From NCBI RefSeq assembly GCF_029382225.1, contig NZ_JARLTC010000050.1:1-55419 (forward strand): a stretch of DNA of 55,419 bases, read 5' to 3'. The notes beneath the pieces are model-generated. The model was not told the origin of the DNA. It was given only the letters and a program-made list of their open reading frames with translations, and searched no databases. This document shows positions 14,733 through 22,801 of this stretch, piece after piece. The position numbers and the translations under genes were made by a program. The stretch comes from Spongiactinospora sp. TRM90649 (GTDB lineage: Bacteria; Actinomycetota; Actinomycetes; Streptosporangiales; Streptosporangiaceae). Each line of letters starts with the position of its first letter. Position 1 is the first letter of the stretch.

Positions 14733-16286
14733 ATGCGCTTGTCAATATGGCGACGTCGAAGCCGGCGATGGAACGTGGGTGCGCCAGGTCTCGCCCTGGT
14801 GCTCGTCGCAGCCGCAACAGTCTCCTGTTCCCCTCCGGCCGAGTCCGGTCCGAGTTCGGCCACCGGCGGCACCGCCGACTCCGGCACCCTCAGCCTCGGG
14901 GTGGTCGGCGGCACGAAGGACATGCTGTATCCGTACGCGCCGCAGCAGACCATCTCCGAGGAGGTGCTCTGGACGAACACGCTGGACCAGCTCACCTCGT
15001 ACGGCACGGACGGTTCGGTCAAGTTCGGGCTGGCCGAGTCGATGACGCCGAACAAGAAGCTGGACGTGTGGACCGTCAAGCTGCGGCCCAACGTGAAGCT
15101 GCACAGCGGCAAGACCTTCGGCGCCGACGACGTCATCTTCAGCGTCAAGTCGCTGCTGACCGAGGAGGGCTACCCGTTCGCCTCGAACCTCGACTTCGTC
15201 TCGCCGGACGGGCAGAAGAAGATCGACGACCTGACCGTCGAGTTCAAGCTGAAGCGCCCGTTCGGCCCGTTCGCCGCGGCGTGGGCCTACAGCGCCTTCA
15301 AGATGATCGGCGCGAGCTCCACCAAGGACAAGGTGGACGGCACCGGGCCGTTCACCGTGAAGAGCTTCTCGCCGGGCGCGCAGGCCGTTTTGGAACGGTA
15401 CGACGCCTACTGGGGCACCAAGCCGCAGTTCGGCACGCTGAACGTGCACTTCTTCCAGGACCAGACGGCGATCACCAACGCGTTGCGCGGCGGGCAGATC
15501 GACGTGGCGCCGGCCGTCCCCTTCTCCGACGCCAAGACCCTTGAGGGCGCCGGGGTCAAGGTGCTGAAGAGCGACAGCATGACCGTGCTCTCGCTGGACA
15601 TGCGCACCGACGTCCCGCCGTTCAACGACAACCGGGTCCGCGAGGCGATGAAGCTGATCGTCGATCGGGACCAGATCGCCAGCAACGCGTTCGGCGGTTT
15701 CGCCAAGCCGGCCAACGACTACAACGGCGTGAGCGCGTCCTGTCCCGCTCCGGACGTGCCGCAGCGCGCCCAGGACATCGCCCGGGCCAAGCAGTTGCTG
15801 GCCGACGCGGGCAAGAGCGACCTCAAGGTCGAGCTGGTCACCGACGGGGCGTTCCCCGGGATGATGGAGCTGGCGCAGCTCTTCTCCCAGCAGGCCGCCG
15901 AGGCCGGGGTCACCGTCACGGTGCGGAAGATGGACGTCGCGACGCTGCTGAACAAGTGGCTGGAGTGGCCGTTCATCATCAACATCACCAGCTCGCCGAT
16001 GGTCAACGCGATCACCGACCACCTGCTGCCCAAGGGCGGGAACAACGCGGCGCACTTCAACGACCCGGAGTTCAACGAGATCGCCGCCGACCTGTTCGCG
16101 AGCAGCGAGGCCGACCGGCAGTGCAGCGACATCCAGAAGCTGCAGAAGATCCAGTGGGAGCGCGGTGGCAACATCATCGCGGTCACCTCGCAGGACCTGA
16201 CCCCGCACAGCGCCAAGGTGCAGGGACTGCAGTCCGACCTGCTCGGGCGCTCCGCCTACCTCCTCGGCGGCGTCTCGGTCGGCTGA
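14733..16286 (+). CDS. Solute-binding lipoprotein of a peptide-type ABC transporter (SBP family 5)
   Basis: A 517-residue protein with an RR-rich N-terminus, a hydrophobic helix and a lipobox ending TVSC (cysteine at about residue 32), so it is anchored outside the membrane. The mature part has the family 5 layout: LGVVGGTKDMLYPYAPQ near the start, WTVKLRPNVKLHSGKTFGAD, ALRGGQIDVAP, and NDNRVREAMKLIVDRDQIA. It delivers solute to the DppBC-type channel encoded divergently at 12.5-14.4 kb. GGAGGGA precedes ATG 14733. The typical long peptide-binding insert is shorter than in DppA, so a non-peptide ligand is quite possible. Confidence 0.92.
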   Translation: MRLSIWRRRSRRWNVGAPGLALVLVAAATVSCSPPAESGPSSATGGTADSGTLSLGVVGGTKDMLYPYAPQQTISEEVLWTNTLDQLTSYGTDGSVKFGLAESMTPNKKLDVWTVKLRPNVKLHSGKTFGADDVIFSVKSLLTEEGYPFASNLDFVSPDGQKKIDDLTVEFKLKRPFGPFAAAWAYSAFKMIGASSTKDKVDGTGPFTVKSFSPGAQAVLERYDAYWGTKPQFGTLNVHFFQDQTAITNALRGGQIDVAPAVPFSDAKTLEGAGVKVLKSDSMTVLSLDMRTDVPPFNDNRVREAMKLIVDRDQIASNAFGGFAKPANDYNGVSASCPAPDVPQRAQDIARAKQLLADAGKSDLKVELVTDGAFPGMMELAQLFSQQAAEAGVTVTVRKMDVATLLNKWLEWPFIINITSSPMVNAITDHLLPKGGNNAAHFNDPEFNEIAADLFASSEADRQCSDIQKLQKIQWERGGNIIAVTSQDLTPHSAKVQGLQSDLLGRSAYLLGGVSVG

Positions 16287-16307
16287 CCGGACCCGCCACG
16301 GCCGACC

Positions 16308-16343
16308 GGCGCCGTCTCCGACCATCGGGTCGGGGACGGTGCC
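16308..16343 (+). terminator. Hairpin terminator after the solute-binding protein gene
   Basis: GGC-GCCGTC-T-CCGACC pairs with GGTCGG-G-GACGGT-GCC, leaving a 4-base loop and one mismatch. It starts 22 bases after the stop codon at 16286. A second hairpin follows at 16382-16411. Confidence 0.65.
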
Positions 16344-16381
16344 GGCCGTGTTCCACCCGCCGGCGCGGGGAACGCGAACGA

Positions 16382-16411
16382 CGGGCCGGTGCTGCTGTCA
16401 GCACCGGCCCG
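16382..16411. terminator. Second, perfect 13-bp hairpin in the convergent gap
   Basis: CGGGCCGGTGCTG, a CTGT loop, then CAGCACCGGCCCG. It lies 23 bases beyond the stop (16434) of the convergent cupin gene, so it most likely ends that transcript while the hairpin at 16308 ends the lipoprotein transcript. Confidence 0.7.
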
Positions 16412-16433
16412 CCGTGATCGGGTACGGCTCGCG

Positions 16434-16910
16434 CTACTCGGCGGCGGCCGTCTCAGGGACGTAGTCGCGGTTGGCGTAGCTGGGGGCCAGCGACAGGGCG
16501 CTGAACCGGAACGGCCGGTCGACCCGGTTGAAGCCCAGCGGACAGTGACGCGTGCCGGCCGGGATGTAGACCGAACCGCTCGTGGTGACGGTGTGCCGCA
16601 CGCCCTCGATGTCGAAGTAGATCTCGGCGCCCAGGTCGTGCGGGTTCTTGGGGTCGTTCCCCGTCCAGATCAGGACCTCGTCGTAGTCGTGCACGTGCTC
16701 GTTCACCCACTTCACGGGCTCACTGCACTCGTTGATCCAGCAGTAGGTCATGTGGATCTTGCTCTCGGGAATCTCCTGGGAGCGGACCAGCGCGAGGGCC
16801 TCGCCCACGTTGTCCGGTTCGGGCGTGCCGGAGACCTCGCCCTCGTTGACGAGATCGTCGAGGCAGTTCGGCATCTGCCGCACGAAGAACCGCTCATATG
16901 GACTGGACAT
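16434..16910 (-). CDS. Cupin-fold protein downstream of aldehyde dehydrogenase, paralogue of the one at 4859-5308
   Basis: A 158-residue protein. Metal motif region VNEHVHDYDEV, then GNDPKNPHDLGAEIYFDIEG, then VYIPAGTRHCPLGFNRVDRP. By my own ungapped count it shares about 72 of roughly 141 positions with the cupin at 4859, including every metal-ligand position and the whole GNDPxNPxDLG loop. AAGGAGA precedes ATG 16910. It starts 74 bases after the aldehyde dehydrogenase stop on the same strand, so the two are probably one operon. It may be a metal-dependent enzyme acting just before or after the dehydrogenase, or a small-molecule binder. Reaction unknown. Confidence 0.78.
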   Translation of the reverse strand: MSSPYERFFVRQMPNCLDDLVNEGEVSGTPEPDNVGEALALVRSQEIPESKIHMTYCWINECSEPVKWVNEHVHDYDEVLIWTGNDPKNPHDLGAEIYFDIEGVRHTVTTSGSVYIPAGTRHCPLGFNRVDRPFRFSALSLAPSYANRDYVPETAAAE

Positions 16911-16984
16911 GTCGATCTCCTTCGATCAGATCTTCTGTGAAACGGAAAAGGTCTGTGCGCCGTGGCGGGGCTCGTCGGTCCCGC

Positions 16985-18427
16985 TCAGCTTCCGTAGTGG
17001 CACCAGACGCCCTTGACCTCGGTGTAGGCGTCGATCGCGTGCGGCCCCATCTCCCGGCCCCAGCCGCTGGCCTTGAACCCGCCCCAGGGGGCGGCCATGT
17101 CGGGGATGGACGGCATGTTGATGAAGATCGCACCCGCGCGGATGCCGTTGGCGACCCGGTGCGCCACCGCGAGGTCCTTGGTCCAGACGGTCGCGGCCAG
17201 GCCGTAGTCGGTCTGGTTGGCGCGGGCGATCACCGCGGCGAGCTCGTCCTCGTCGTCGTAGGAGAGCACCGACAGCACGGGGCCGAAGATCTCCTTGGTG
17301 GCGATGGTCATGTCGTCCTTGACCCCGGTGAAGACCGTCGGCTGGAAGTACCAGCCGCGGTCCGCCGCGCGCTGCCCGCCGGTGACGAGCTCGGCGCCCT
17401 CGGCCGGGCCCGTGGCCACCAGCCGCTCCACCGAGCTCAGGTGCTCGGCGGAGACGAGCGGGCCGAGCTGTGTGGACTCGTCCAGGCCGGGGCCGATACG
17501 CATCCCGCTCACGCCCGCGGCGAGCTTGCCGACGAACTCGTCGGTGCGCTTGCGATCGACGTAGAAGCGGGTGTAGGCGGCGCAGACCTGGCCGCTGTTG
17601 AGGACGCTGCCGGCGATGTTCCCGGCGACCGCGGCGTCGATGTCGGCGTCGGCGGCGATGATCGAGGGAGCCTTGCCGCCGAGTTCGAGCGTCACCCGCT
17701 TGAGGTTGCCGGCGCTGGCCCGCACGATCGAGCGGCCGACCTCGGTCGAGCCGGTGAACGACACCTTGTCCACTCCGGGGTGCTCGGCGAGCGCCGCTCC
17801 GGTGGTGCCGTCGCCGGTGAGCAGGTTGATCACCCCGGGCGGGAAACCGGCCTGGTCGGCGAGCTGGACGAGCCGGATGGAGGTCAGCGGGGTCTGCTCG
17901 GCCGGCTTGATGATCACGGTGTTGCCCGTGGCCAGCGCGGGGGCGAGCTTCCACGCGAGGATCATGAGCGGGAAGTTCCAGGGCGTGATCAGCGCACAGA
18001 CCCCGACCGGCTCACGGCGGGTGTAGTGCAGCGTGTCCGGGAACGAGACCGGCGAGGTGGTGCCCTCGATCTTGGTGACCCAGCCGGCGTAGTAGCGGAA
18101 GTGCTCGGCGGCGCCGGTCACGCTCACCGCGCGGGAGACGCCGATCGGCTGCCCCTGGTCCCGGGTCTCCAGGACGGCCAGCTCCTCGGCGTTCGCCTCG
18201 ATGAGGTCGGCGAGGTCGAACAGCAGCCGGGCCCGCCGTGCCGGCGGCATGGATCGCCACTGCTGATTCTCGAAGGCACGCCGTGCGGCGGCGACGGCCG
18301 CGTCGACGTCGGACGCGTCGGCGAAGCCGACCTCTTCGAGCAATTCCTCCGTAGCGGGATCATAGGTAGGGATGACGCCGCCGGATGCCGGCACCCATGT
18401 CCCGTCGATGTAGACGTTGGTCGCCAC
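16985..18427 (-). CDS. NAD(P)-dependent aldehyde dehydrogenase
   Basis: A 480-residue enzyme of normal length that oxidises an aldehyde to the acid. Motifs in order: PTYDPATEEL, ITPWNFPLMILAWKLAPAL, FTGSTEVGRSIV, VTLELGGKAPSII (general-base Glu), GQVCAAYTRFYV (catalytic Cys), EIFGPVLSVL, PWGGFKASGWGREMG. The residues after the cysteine (CAAYTR) differ slightly from the usual C-x-A-x-TR but the nucleophile is present. GTG 18427 is preceded by AGGAAGAGG. It is divergent from an AraC gene, with a 21-bp tandem repeat upstream, and is followed by a cupin gene. The aldehyde is unknown; the nearby importer suggests an imported precursor. Confidence 0.93.
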   Translation of the reverse strand: MATNVYIDGTWVPASGGVIPTYDPATEELLEEVGFADASDVDAAVAAARRAFENQQWRSMPPARRARLLFDLADLIEANAEELAVLETRDQGQPIGVSRAVSVTGAAEHFRYYAGWVTKIEGTTSPVSFPDTLHYTRREPVGVCALITPWNFPLMILAWKLAPALATGNTVIIKPAEQTPLTSIRLVQLADQAGFPPGVINLLTGDGTTGAALAEHPGVDKVSFTGSTEVGRSIVRASAGNLKRVTLELGGKAPSIIAADADIDAAVAGNIAGSVLNSGQVCAAYTRFYVDRKRTDEFVGKLAAGVSGMRIGPGLDESTQLGPLVSAEHLSSVERLVATGPAEGAELVTGGQRAADRGWYFQPTVFTGVKDDMTIATKEIFGPVLSVLSYDDEDELAAVIARANQTDYGLAATVWTKDLAVAHRVANGIRAGAIFINMPSIPDMAAPWGGFKASGWGREMGPHAIDAYTEVKGVWCHYGS

Positions 18428-18518
18428 TGCCGCCTCTTCCTGCTGGAGTGCACTTCCTCGGCGCCCCCACGCGGGCGGGGGGCTTCCGCCAGCATGGGGT
18501 CTGACAACCGTGGTCACC

Positions 18519-18560
18519 TTGACTATGCGCGTAAGGCCGTTGACCACGCGCGAAAAGCTG
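18519..18560. promoter_or_regulatory. Tandem 21-bp direct repeats, candidate AraC-family binding site
   Basis: Two abutting 21-base units, 18519-18539 and 18540-18560, match at 16 of 21 positions and share TTGAC-N3-GCGCG-N-AA-N-GC. AraC/XylS-type activators bind two direct half-sites two helical turns (21 bp) apart. The site lies 92-133 bases upstream of the dehydrogenase start and 240 bases before the divergent AraC gene. The wider gap 18428-18799 holds nothing else I can support. Confidence 0.65.
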
Positions 18561-18799
18561 CCGCCCCACAGGGGTTGCGGCCAACGGGGGGCGAGCCGGG
18601 CGGCGGTGTTTTGGACCGTTCCCAGAAGAGGTCGCCGGGGCCGGGTGATCAGGTGTGAGAGGGGCGATGACCTCGCCCCGGCCCTTTTCGGAAGCCGCTC
18701 ATGGGTCCCTTTTTCGGACGGGATCCTATATGGTGACACGACCTGGCTTCTTGGCCTGCCGTTACCGCGCAGTGGACCCTTCTGGCGAGGAGGAGCAGG

Positions 18800-19750
18800 G
18801 TGACGTCAACCGCAAACGACCTCGCTGTCACCGTCGCGTCGTCCTTCGATGAGTGGCAGGACCTCGTTTCTCGGTCCTTCGTGTCGCTCGGGGTGACAAG
18901 AGACGGTTCCCGGCGCTTCCGGGGCGCGATGCGCCGCCGGGTGCTCACCGATGTGTCGCTGTGCGAGATCACCGCGTCGAGCCACACCGTGCGCCGCACC
19001 TCGACAATGATCAACCGGGACTCCTCGGCGCTCTTCAAGCTGAGCCTGCAGCTGTCCGGCACCGGCCTGCTGATCCAGGACGGCCGGGAGGCGGTCCTCT
19101 CCCCCGGCGACCTGGCCATATACGATACGAGCCGGCCGTACACCCTCACCCACGACGACGAGTTCCGCTCGCTCATCGTGATGTTCCCGCGCACGCTGGT
19201 CGATCTGCCGGTGGACGCGGTGGGGCGGCTGACCGCAGTCCGGATGCCGGGCGACACCGGCCTCGGCCGGGTGATCAGCCCCTTCCTGGTCCAGCTCGCC
19301 CAGAACCTCGACCAGTTCTCCGGCGTGAGCGGGCGGCGCCTGGCGCACAACGCCTTGGACCTGGTGACCACGATGTTCGCCGACGAGCTCGGCACCGCGC
19401 ATCAGGCGGAGAACCCCAACCACACGCTCGTCGACCGGATTCGCGACTACATCGAGGCCAACCTCGGCGATCCAGACCTCTGCCCGGCCAAGGTGGCGGC
19501 GGCGCACTTCATCTCCACCCGCCACCTGCACAACCTGTTCCGGGCCGAGCGAACGACGGTCGCCGCGTGGATCAGGTCGCGACGGCTGGAGCACTGCCGC
19601 CGCGACCTGCTCGATCCACTGCACGCTCACCAGTCCGTCGCGGCGCTGGCGGCCCGTTGGGGTTTCCTGGACGCGGCGCACTTCAGCCGCATCTTCAAGG
19701 CGGCCTTCGGATTCTCGCCGAGCGCCTACCGGCAGCACCGCGCGGCCTGA
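18800..19750 (+). CDS. AraC-family regulator (NitR/AraC_binding_2-like), divergent from aldehyde dehydrogenase
   Basis: A 316-residue protein. The N-terminal domain (about 15-190) has the AraC_binding_2 pattern: FDEWQDLVSRSFV, then SALFKLSLQLSGTGLLIQDG and LSPGDLAIYDTSRPYTLTHD. The C-terminal HTH pair (about 215-313) includes VAAAHFISTRHLHNLFRAE, RRLEHCRRDLLDP and ALAARWGFLDAAHFSRIFK followed by FGFSPSAYRQ. Members of this subgroup activate catabolic genes, including nitrile and aldehyde pathways. GGAGGAG lies just before GTG 18800. It very probably activates the dehydrogenase-cupin operon through the repeats at 18519-18560. Confidence 0.9.
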   Translation: MTSTANDLAVTVASSFDEWQDLVSRSFVSLGVTRDGSRRFRGAMRRRVLTDVSLCEITASSHTVRRTSTMINRDSSALFKLSLQLSGTGLLIQDGREAVLSPGDLAIYDTSRPYTLTHDDEFRSLIVMFPRTLVDLPVDAVGRLTAVRMPGDTGLGRVISPFLVQLAQNLDQFSGVSGRRLAHNALDLVTTMFADELGTAHQAENPNHTLVDRIRDYIEANLGDPDLCPAKVAAAHFISTRHLHNLFRAERTTVAAWIRSRRLEHCRRDLLDPLHAHQSVAALAARWGFLDAAHFSRIFKAAFGFSPSAYRQHRAA

Positions 19751-19763
19751 CGACCCGCGGAGG

Positions 19764-20153
19764 TCAGTCCGCCACGGCGGCGTTGATCGCCGCGTTGTCC
19801 ACGACCTGCTCGAACGCCACCACCTTGCCGTCGGCCAGCGACCAGACGTGCACCATCCGGGCGCGGAAGGCGCGGCCGGTGCCACGGTGCTTGCCCGCGT
19901 AGTGGCCCAGCGCGACCACCCGGTCACCGGCGTCGAGCGTGGTGTCGATCTCGACGTCGAACCTCTCGAACTGCTCGCCGATCGGCGCGAAGACGTTCGC
20001 CACGACCGCGTCGGGGCCTACGTAGGTGCCCGCGTAGAGCGATCCCTCGGCTTCGGTCCAGCGGATGCCTGGCGCGAACGGGGCGAGCATGCCGTCGAGG
20101 TCACCGCGGGCGGAGGCGGCGTAGTGAGCGGCGATGATGTCGATGTTCTGCAC
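19764..20153 (-). CDS. SnoaL/NTF2-like protein
   Basis: A 129-residue protein read from GTG 20153 (VQNIDIIAAHYAASARGDLD) with GGAG about 8 bases upstream. It has the SnoaL-like pattern MLAPFAPGIRWTEAEGSLYA, GTYVGPDAVVANVFAPIGEQ, then VVALGHYAGKHRGTGRAF and VHVWSLADGKVVAFEQVVDN. Such proteins are one-domain cones with a hydrophobic pocket, acting as cyclases, isomerases or binders. It is convergent with the AraC gene (13-base gap). The reading frame is open further upstream, but that part lacks family similarity. Confidence 0.8.
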   Translation of the reverse strand: MQNIDIIAAHYAASARGDLDGMLAPFAPGIRWTEAEGSLYAGTYVGPDAVVANVFAPIGEQFERFDVEIDTTLDAGDRVVALGHYAGKHRGTGRAFRARMVHVWSLADGKVVAFEQVVDNAAINAAVAD

Positions 20154-20259
20154 GATGTCACTCCGATCAGGCGGGCGATAGACCGACCGGCGGCACACCG
20201 GTGCGGCGGTCCCCAACGTACCGACCGGCCCGCCGTTCTCCTTGTCTCTCTCCGCACGC

Positions 20260-20889
20260 TTATTGAGCATCCGTGTAGCGCGGTGTAGCGCCGGCCCGAA
20301 GGATCCGCCCGCACGTATAGGCGCACAGGGCCGCCGCCGGGGTGGCCAGCAGTGTGGAGGCGATGCCGAGGGCGACCACCTGGTCCGACAGGTACAGCCG
20401 CATCGACACCAGCGCCTGGACGGCGAACTTCGCCGCGAACAGCGCCGTGCACGCCTGGTAGCGCCGGCGCAGGGCGCGGTCGCGCCGCCAGGCGAGCCCG
20501 TCGCCGGACACCCTCCCCGCGACCAGGCCGATCACGGGCCACCGCACCAGCATGGAGACCAGGAACACCACCCCCGCGCCGATCGCGATCAGGACGCTCG
20601 GCAGGTAGTAGGCGGCCCCCTGCCCGGTGCTCCCGGCCAGTGACGCGGACACCCCCACGACGACCAGCCCGGCCGCCGCCTGCCAGATCTTCCCCCCGGT
20701 GCACACCCGGACGACCGCGAACACCGCCACGCCGCCGACCGCCACCAGCGCGGACGCCGCCACCTGGCCGGTCAGCAGGTAGGCGACCGCGAACAGCGCC
20801 TTGGAGACGACGGCCTCGGCGACCGTGCGCCAGCCGCCCACGGCGGCGAACGCCGACAGCGACCTCTGGGTCAGCAGCCCGACGATCAT
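20260..20889 (-). CDS. DUF3159 integral membrane protein
   Basis: A 209-residue protein with about six membrane helices, e.g. ALVAVGGVAVFAVVRVCTGG and VLIAIGAGVVFLVSMLV. It ends with a YQACTALFAAKFAVQALVSM and LYLSDQVVALGIASTLL block typical of DUF3159, an actinobacterial membrane family of unknown function. Its ATG overlaps the stop of the upstream monooxygenase gene by 4 bases (20886-20889), so the two are translationally coupled. That suggests a shared role, perhaps export of, or resistance to, a compound the monooxygenase modifies. Confidence 0.82.
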   Translation of the reverse strand: MIVGLLTQRSLSAFAAVGGWRTVAEAVVSKALFAVAYLLTGQVAASALVAVGGVAVFAVVRVCTGGKIWQAAAGLVVVGVSASLAGSTGQGAAYYLPSVLIAIGAGVVFLVSMLVRWPVIGLVAGRVSGDGLAWRRDRALRRRYQACTALFAAKFAVQALVSMRLYLSDQVVALGIASTLLATPAAALCAYTCGRILRAGATPRYTDAQ

Positions 20890-22064
20890 GCGCCCGGCCC
20901 CGCCACGCCGATCCGGGCGTCACCCGGGACGGCGCGGCCGTCGGCGTCCATGGCGGGCACGCCCTCCTGGCGCATCCTCTCCTCGGCGGCCCCGATCGCG
21001 GCGAGCAGGTCCCGCTCTCCCTGGTCCGCCGACACCAGGGCGTCGCGCAGGCGGTGCGCGTCTCGCATGGCCAGGTTGCCGCCGAACCCCGGGGCCGCGT
21101 GGACGGCGTCGCCGATGACCGTCACCGCGCTGGCGGGCCAGGCCGGCACGGGCGGGATCATCCCGATCCGGAGCGCGACCGTGACCTGCGGCCACGCCTC
21201 CTCGACGACCATCCGTAGCGCCGGGTGCAGATCCACGGCCAGTTCCCTGGCCAGGTGCCACACCGTGGCCAGGGCCCCGGCCGATCCGAGCCGCTCGCGG
21301 GTGACCGGCAGGCACCACATCAGGTGGTCCTCGGCGCCGGCCACCGCTTCGGCGGGCAGGGCGGGCAGCCAGCGGGCCCGCGCGGCGAGCGGCGGGTGGG
21401 TGAACCGGTGCGGGCCCAGCACCATGGTCATGCCGTTCATCCGCACGTTGGCGGCGCTGTCGCCGATGAGTTCCGGCGGTCCGGAACCGGCCACGGCGCG
21501 CAGTGGTGTCGCGCCCATCAGCATGCGCCTGCCCGTGTCGGCCACGCTCATCTGCGGCAGGTACTGGCGGCGGACCGCCGAGCCGACTCCGTCCGCGCCG
21601 ACCAGCACGTCGGCGGTGTCGGTACCGCCGTCGGCGAACCATGCCCGGACGGTGCCGTCGGGACGCCGTTCGTATCCGGTGAACGCCGCCCCGAAGCGGA
21701 CCACGTCCTCCAGCTCGGTCAGCAGCACCGACCGCAGCAGCCGCCGGTTCACCGGCTGTCCCGGCCGGCGCACCGTACCGTCGGCCGGTCGCGTGCCGGT
21801 GACCGCGAGCTCGCCGTCCACCTCGGACAGCAGCAGGGTCGCGTCCCTCGGCCCGCCCGAGGTGGCCGCCACCATCTCCGCGTGCCCCGGCGGCAGGCAG
21901 GCGCGCAGCGCCGAGGTCCCCCGGTCGTCGAGGTGCAGGCTGACGCCCTGCGGACGCCCCCGCTCCGCGTCCCGCTCGTAGACCGCGACGTCGATCCCCG
22001 CCCCGCGTAACCCGTGGGCCAACGTCAGCCCGCCCAGCCCGGCGCCGATCACGATCACCCGCAT
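20886..22064 (-). CDS. FAD-dependent (PHBH-like) monooxygenase
   Basis: A 392-residue flavoprotein. MRVIVIGAGLGGLTLAHGLR is the N-terminal GxGxxG dinucleotide motif, followed by AVYERDAE. VLVGADGVGSAVRRQYLP is the DG motif, and VTVIGDAVHAAPGFGGNLAM is the GD motif for the FAD ribityl chain. This is the class A aromatic hydroxylase or tetracycline-modifying (TetX-like) group. ATG 22064 has GGTGG upstream; an in-frame ATG at 22085 would add seven residues. It is divergent from a TetR gene across an inverted repeat and coupled to a DUF3159 membrane protein, a layout often seen for drug-responsive modules. Substrate unknown. Confidence 0.9.
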   Translation of the reverse strand: MRVIVIGAGLGGLTLAHGLRGAGIDVAVYERDAERGRPQGVSLHLDDRGTSALRACLPPGHAEMVAATSGGPRDATLLLSEVDGELAVTGTRPADGTVRRPGQPVNRRLLRSVLLTELEDVVRFGAAFTGYERRPDGTVRAWFADGGTDTADVLVGADGVGSAVRRQYLPQMSVADTGRRMLMGATPLRAVAGSGPPELIGDSAANVRMNGMTMVLGPHRFTHPPLAARARWLPALPAEAVAGAEDHLMWCLPVTRERLGSAGALATVWHLARELAVDLHPALRMVVEEAWPQVTVALRIGMIPPVPAWPASAVTVIGDAVHAAPGFGGNLAMRDAHRLRDALVSADQGERDLLAAIGAAEERMRQEGVPAMDADGRAVPGDARIGVAGPGA

Positions 22065-22092
22065 CCAGTCGCCACCTTTCTTCATCGGTTGG

Positions 22093-22130
22093 TGAGGTTT
22101 ACCCTAACCTTCGTCGGAGGGGAAACCTCA
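22093..22130. promoter_or_regulatory. Inverted repeat between monooxygenase and TetR gene
   Basis: TGAGGTTT (22093-22100) and AAACCTCA (22123-22130) are perfectly complementary. Inside the first arm, AGGTT-TACCCT-AACCT forms a second, tighter palindrome. The region is the AT-rich divergent promoter of the monooxygenase and the TetR gene, so autoregulated TetR binding is likely. The inner part also resembles DtxR-type iron boxes but with one extra base, which weakens that reading. Confidence 0.5.
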
Positions 22131-22168
22131 TCGAGCGGTGAAGAAAATGTCGATAGACTGGCCCGGCC

Positions 22169-22801
22169 ATGTCAGAACCTGAGAACCCCGGCCGTCCCGG
22201 CCGCTGGCGAACCGGCGCGGAAAGCAGGCAGCGCATCCTCGACGCCGCCCGCGCGCTGTTCCGCGAGCACGGCTACGGCGGCACCACGGTGCGCGCGGTC
22301 GCCGCCGAGGCGGAAGTCGACCCGGCGATGGTCTTCTACTTCTTCCGCACCAAACAGGGGCTGTTCGCCGCCGCGATCGAGCTGCCCGAGCGGGTGCCCC
22401 CGGCCATCGAGTCGATCTTCGACCACGGCCTCGACGGCATCGGCGAGCGGATCATCCGTACGCTCGTCGAGAACCTCGACCGATCCGACCGCGCCCCGCT
22501 GGTGACCCTCGCCCGCTCGGCCCCCACGCACGACCGATCCCAGGAACTGCTGCGCGAGTACATCGACCGGGAGCTGTCCGGCCGCCTGGCCGCGATGCTC
22601 GGGACGCCGGACGCCGGACTACGGGCCGGCATGGTCAACGTGCAGATCCTCGGCCTGGCGGTGGCCCGCTACATCGTCCGGATCGAGCCGATCGCCTCGG
22701 CGTCCGTGGACGACCTGGTGGCCCTGTTCGGCCCCGTCGTCCAGCACTGCCTGACCGGCCCGGGGTCGGGCCGTCAAGCAGCGGGGGCGGCCGGAGTGTA
22801 G
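22169..22801 (+). CDS. TetR-family regulator divergent from the flavin monooxygenase
   Basis: A 210-residue protein. The HTH (about 17-63) reads ESRQRILDAARALFREHGYG, TTVRAVAAEAEVDPAMVFYF, then FRTKQGLFAAAIEL, a clear TetR_N domain. The C-terminal part with MVNVQILGLAVARYIVRIEP fits the AcrR-like ligand-binding fold with a C-terminal dimer interface. It probably represses the divergent monooxygenase-DUF3159 pair and itself. Its last 28 bases overlap the convergent gene at 22774. Confidence 0.9.
   Translation: MSEPENPGRPGRWRTGAESRQRILDAARALFREHGYGGTTVRAVAAEAEVDPAMVFYFFRTKQGLFAAAIELPERVPPAIESIFDHGLDGIGERIIRTLVENLDRSDRAPLVTLARSAPTHDRSQELLREYIDRELSGRLAAMLGTPDAGLRAGMVNVQILGLAVARYIVRIEPIASASVDDLVALFGPVVQHCLTGPGSGRQAAGAAGV

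Noticed and set aside
22093..22112. DtxR/iron-box reading of the AGGTT...AACCT element
   Set aside because: The half-sites fit but the spacer is one base too long for the 19-bp iron box, and no iron-related gene is adjacent. A TetR operator is simpler.
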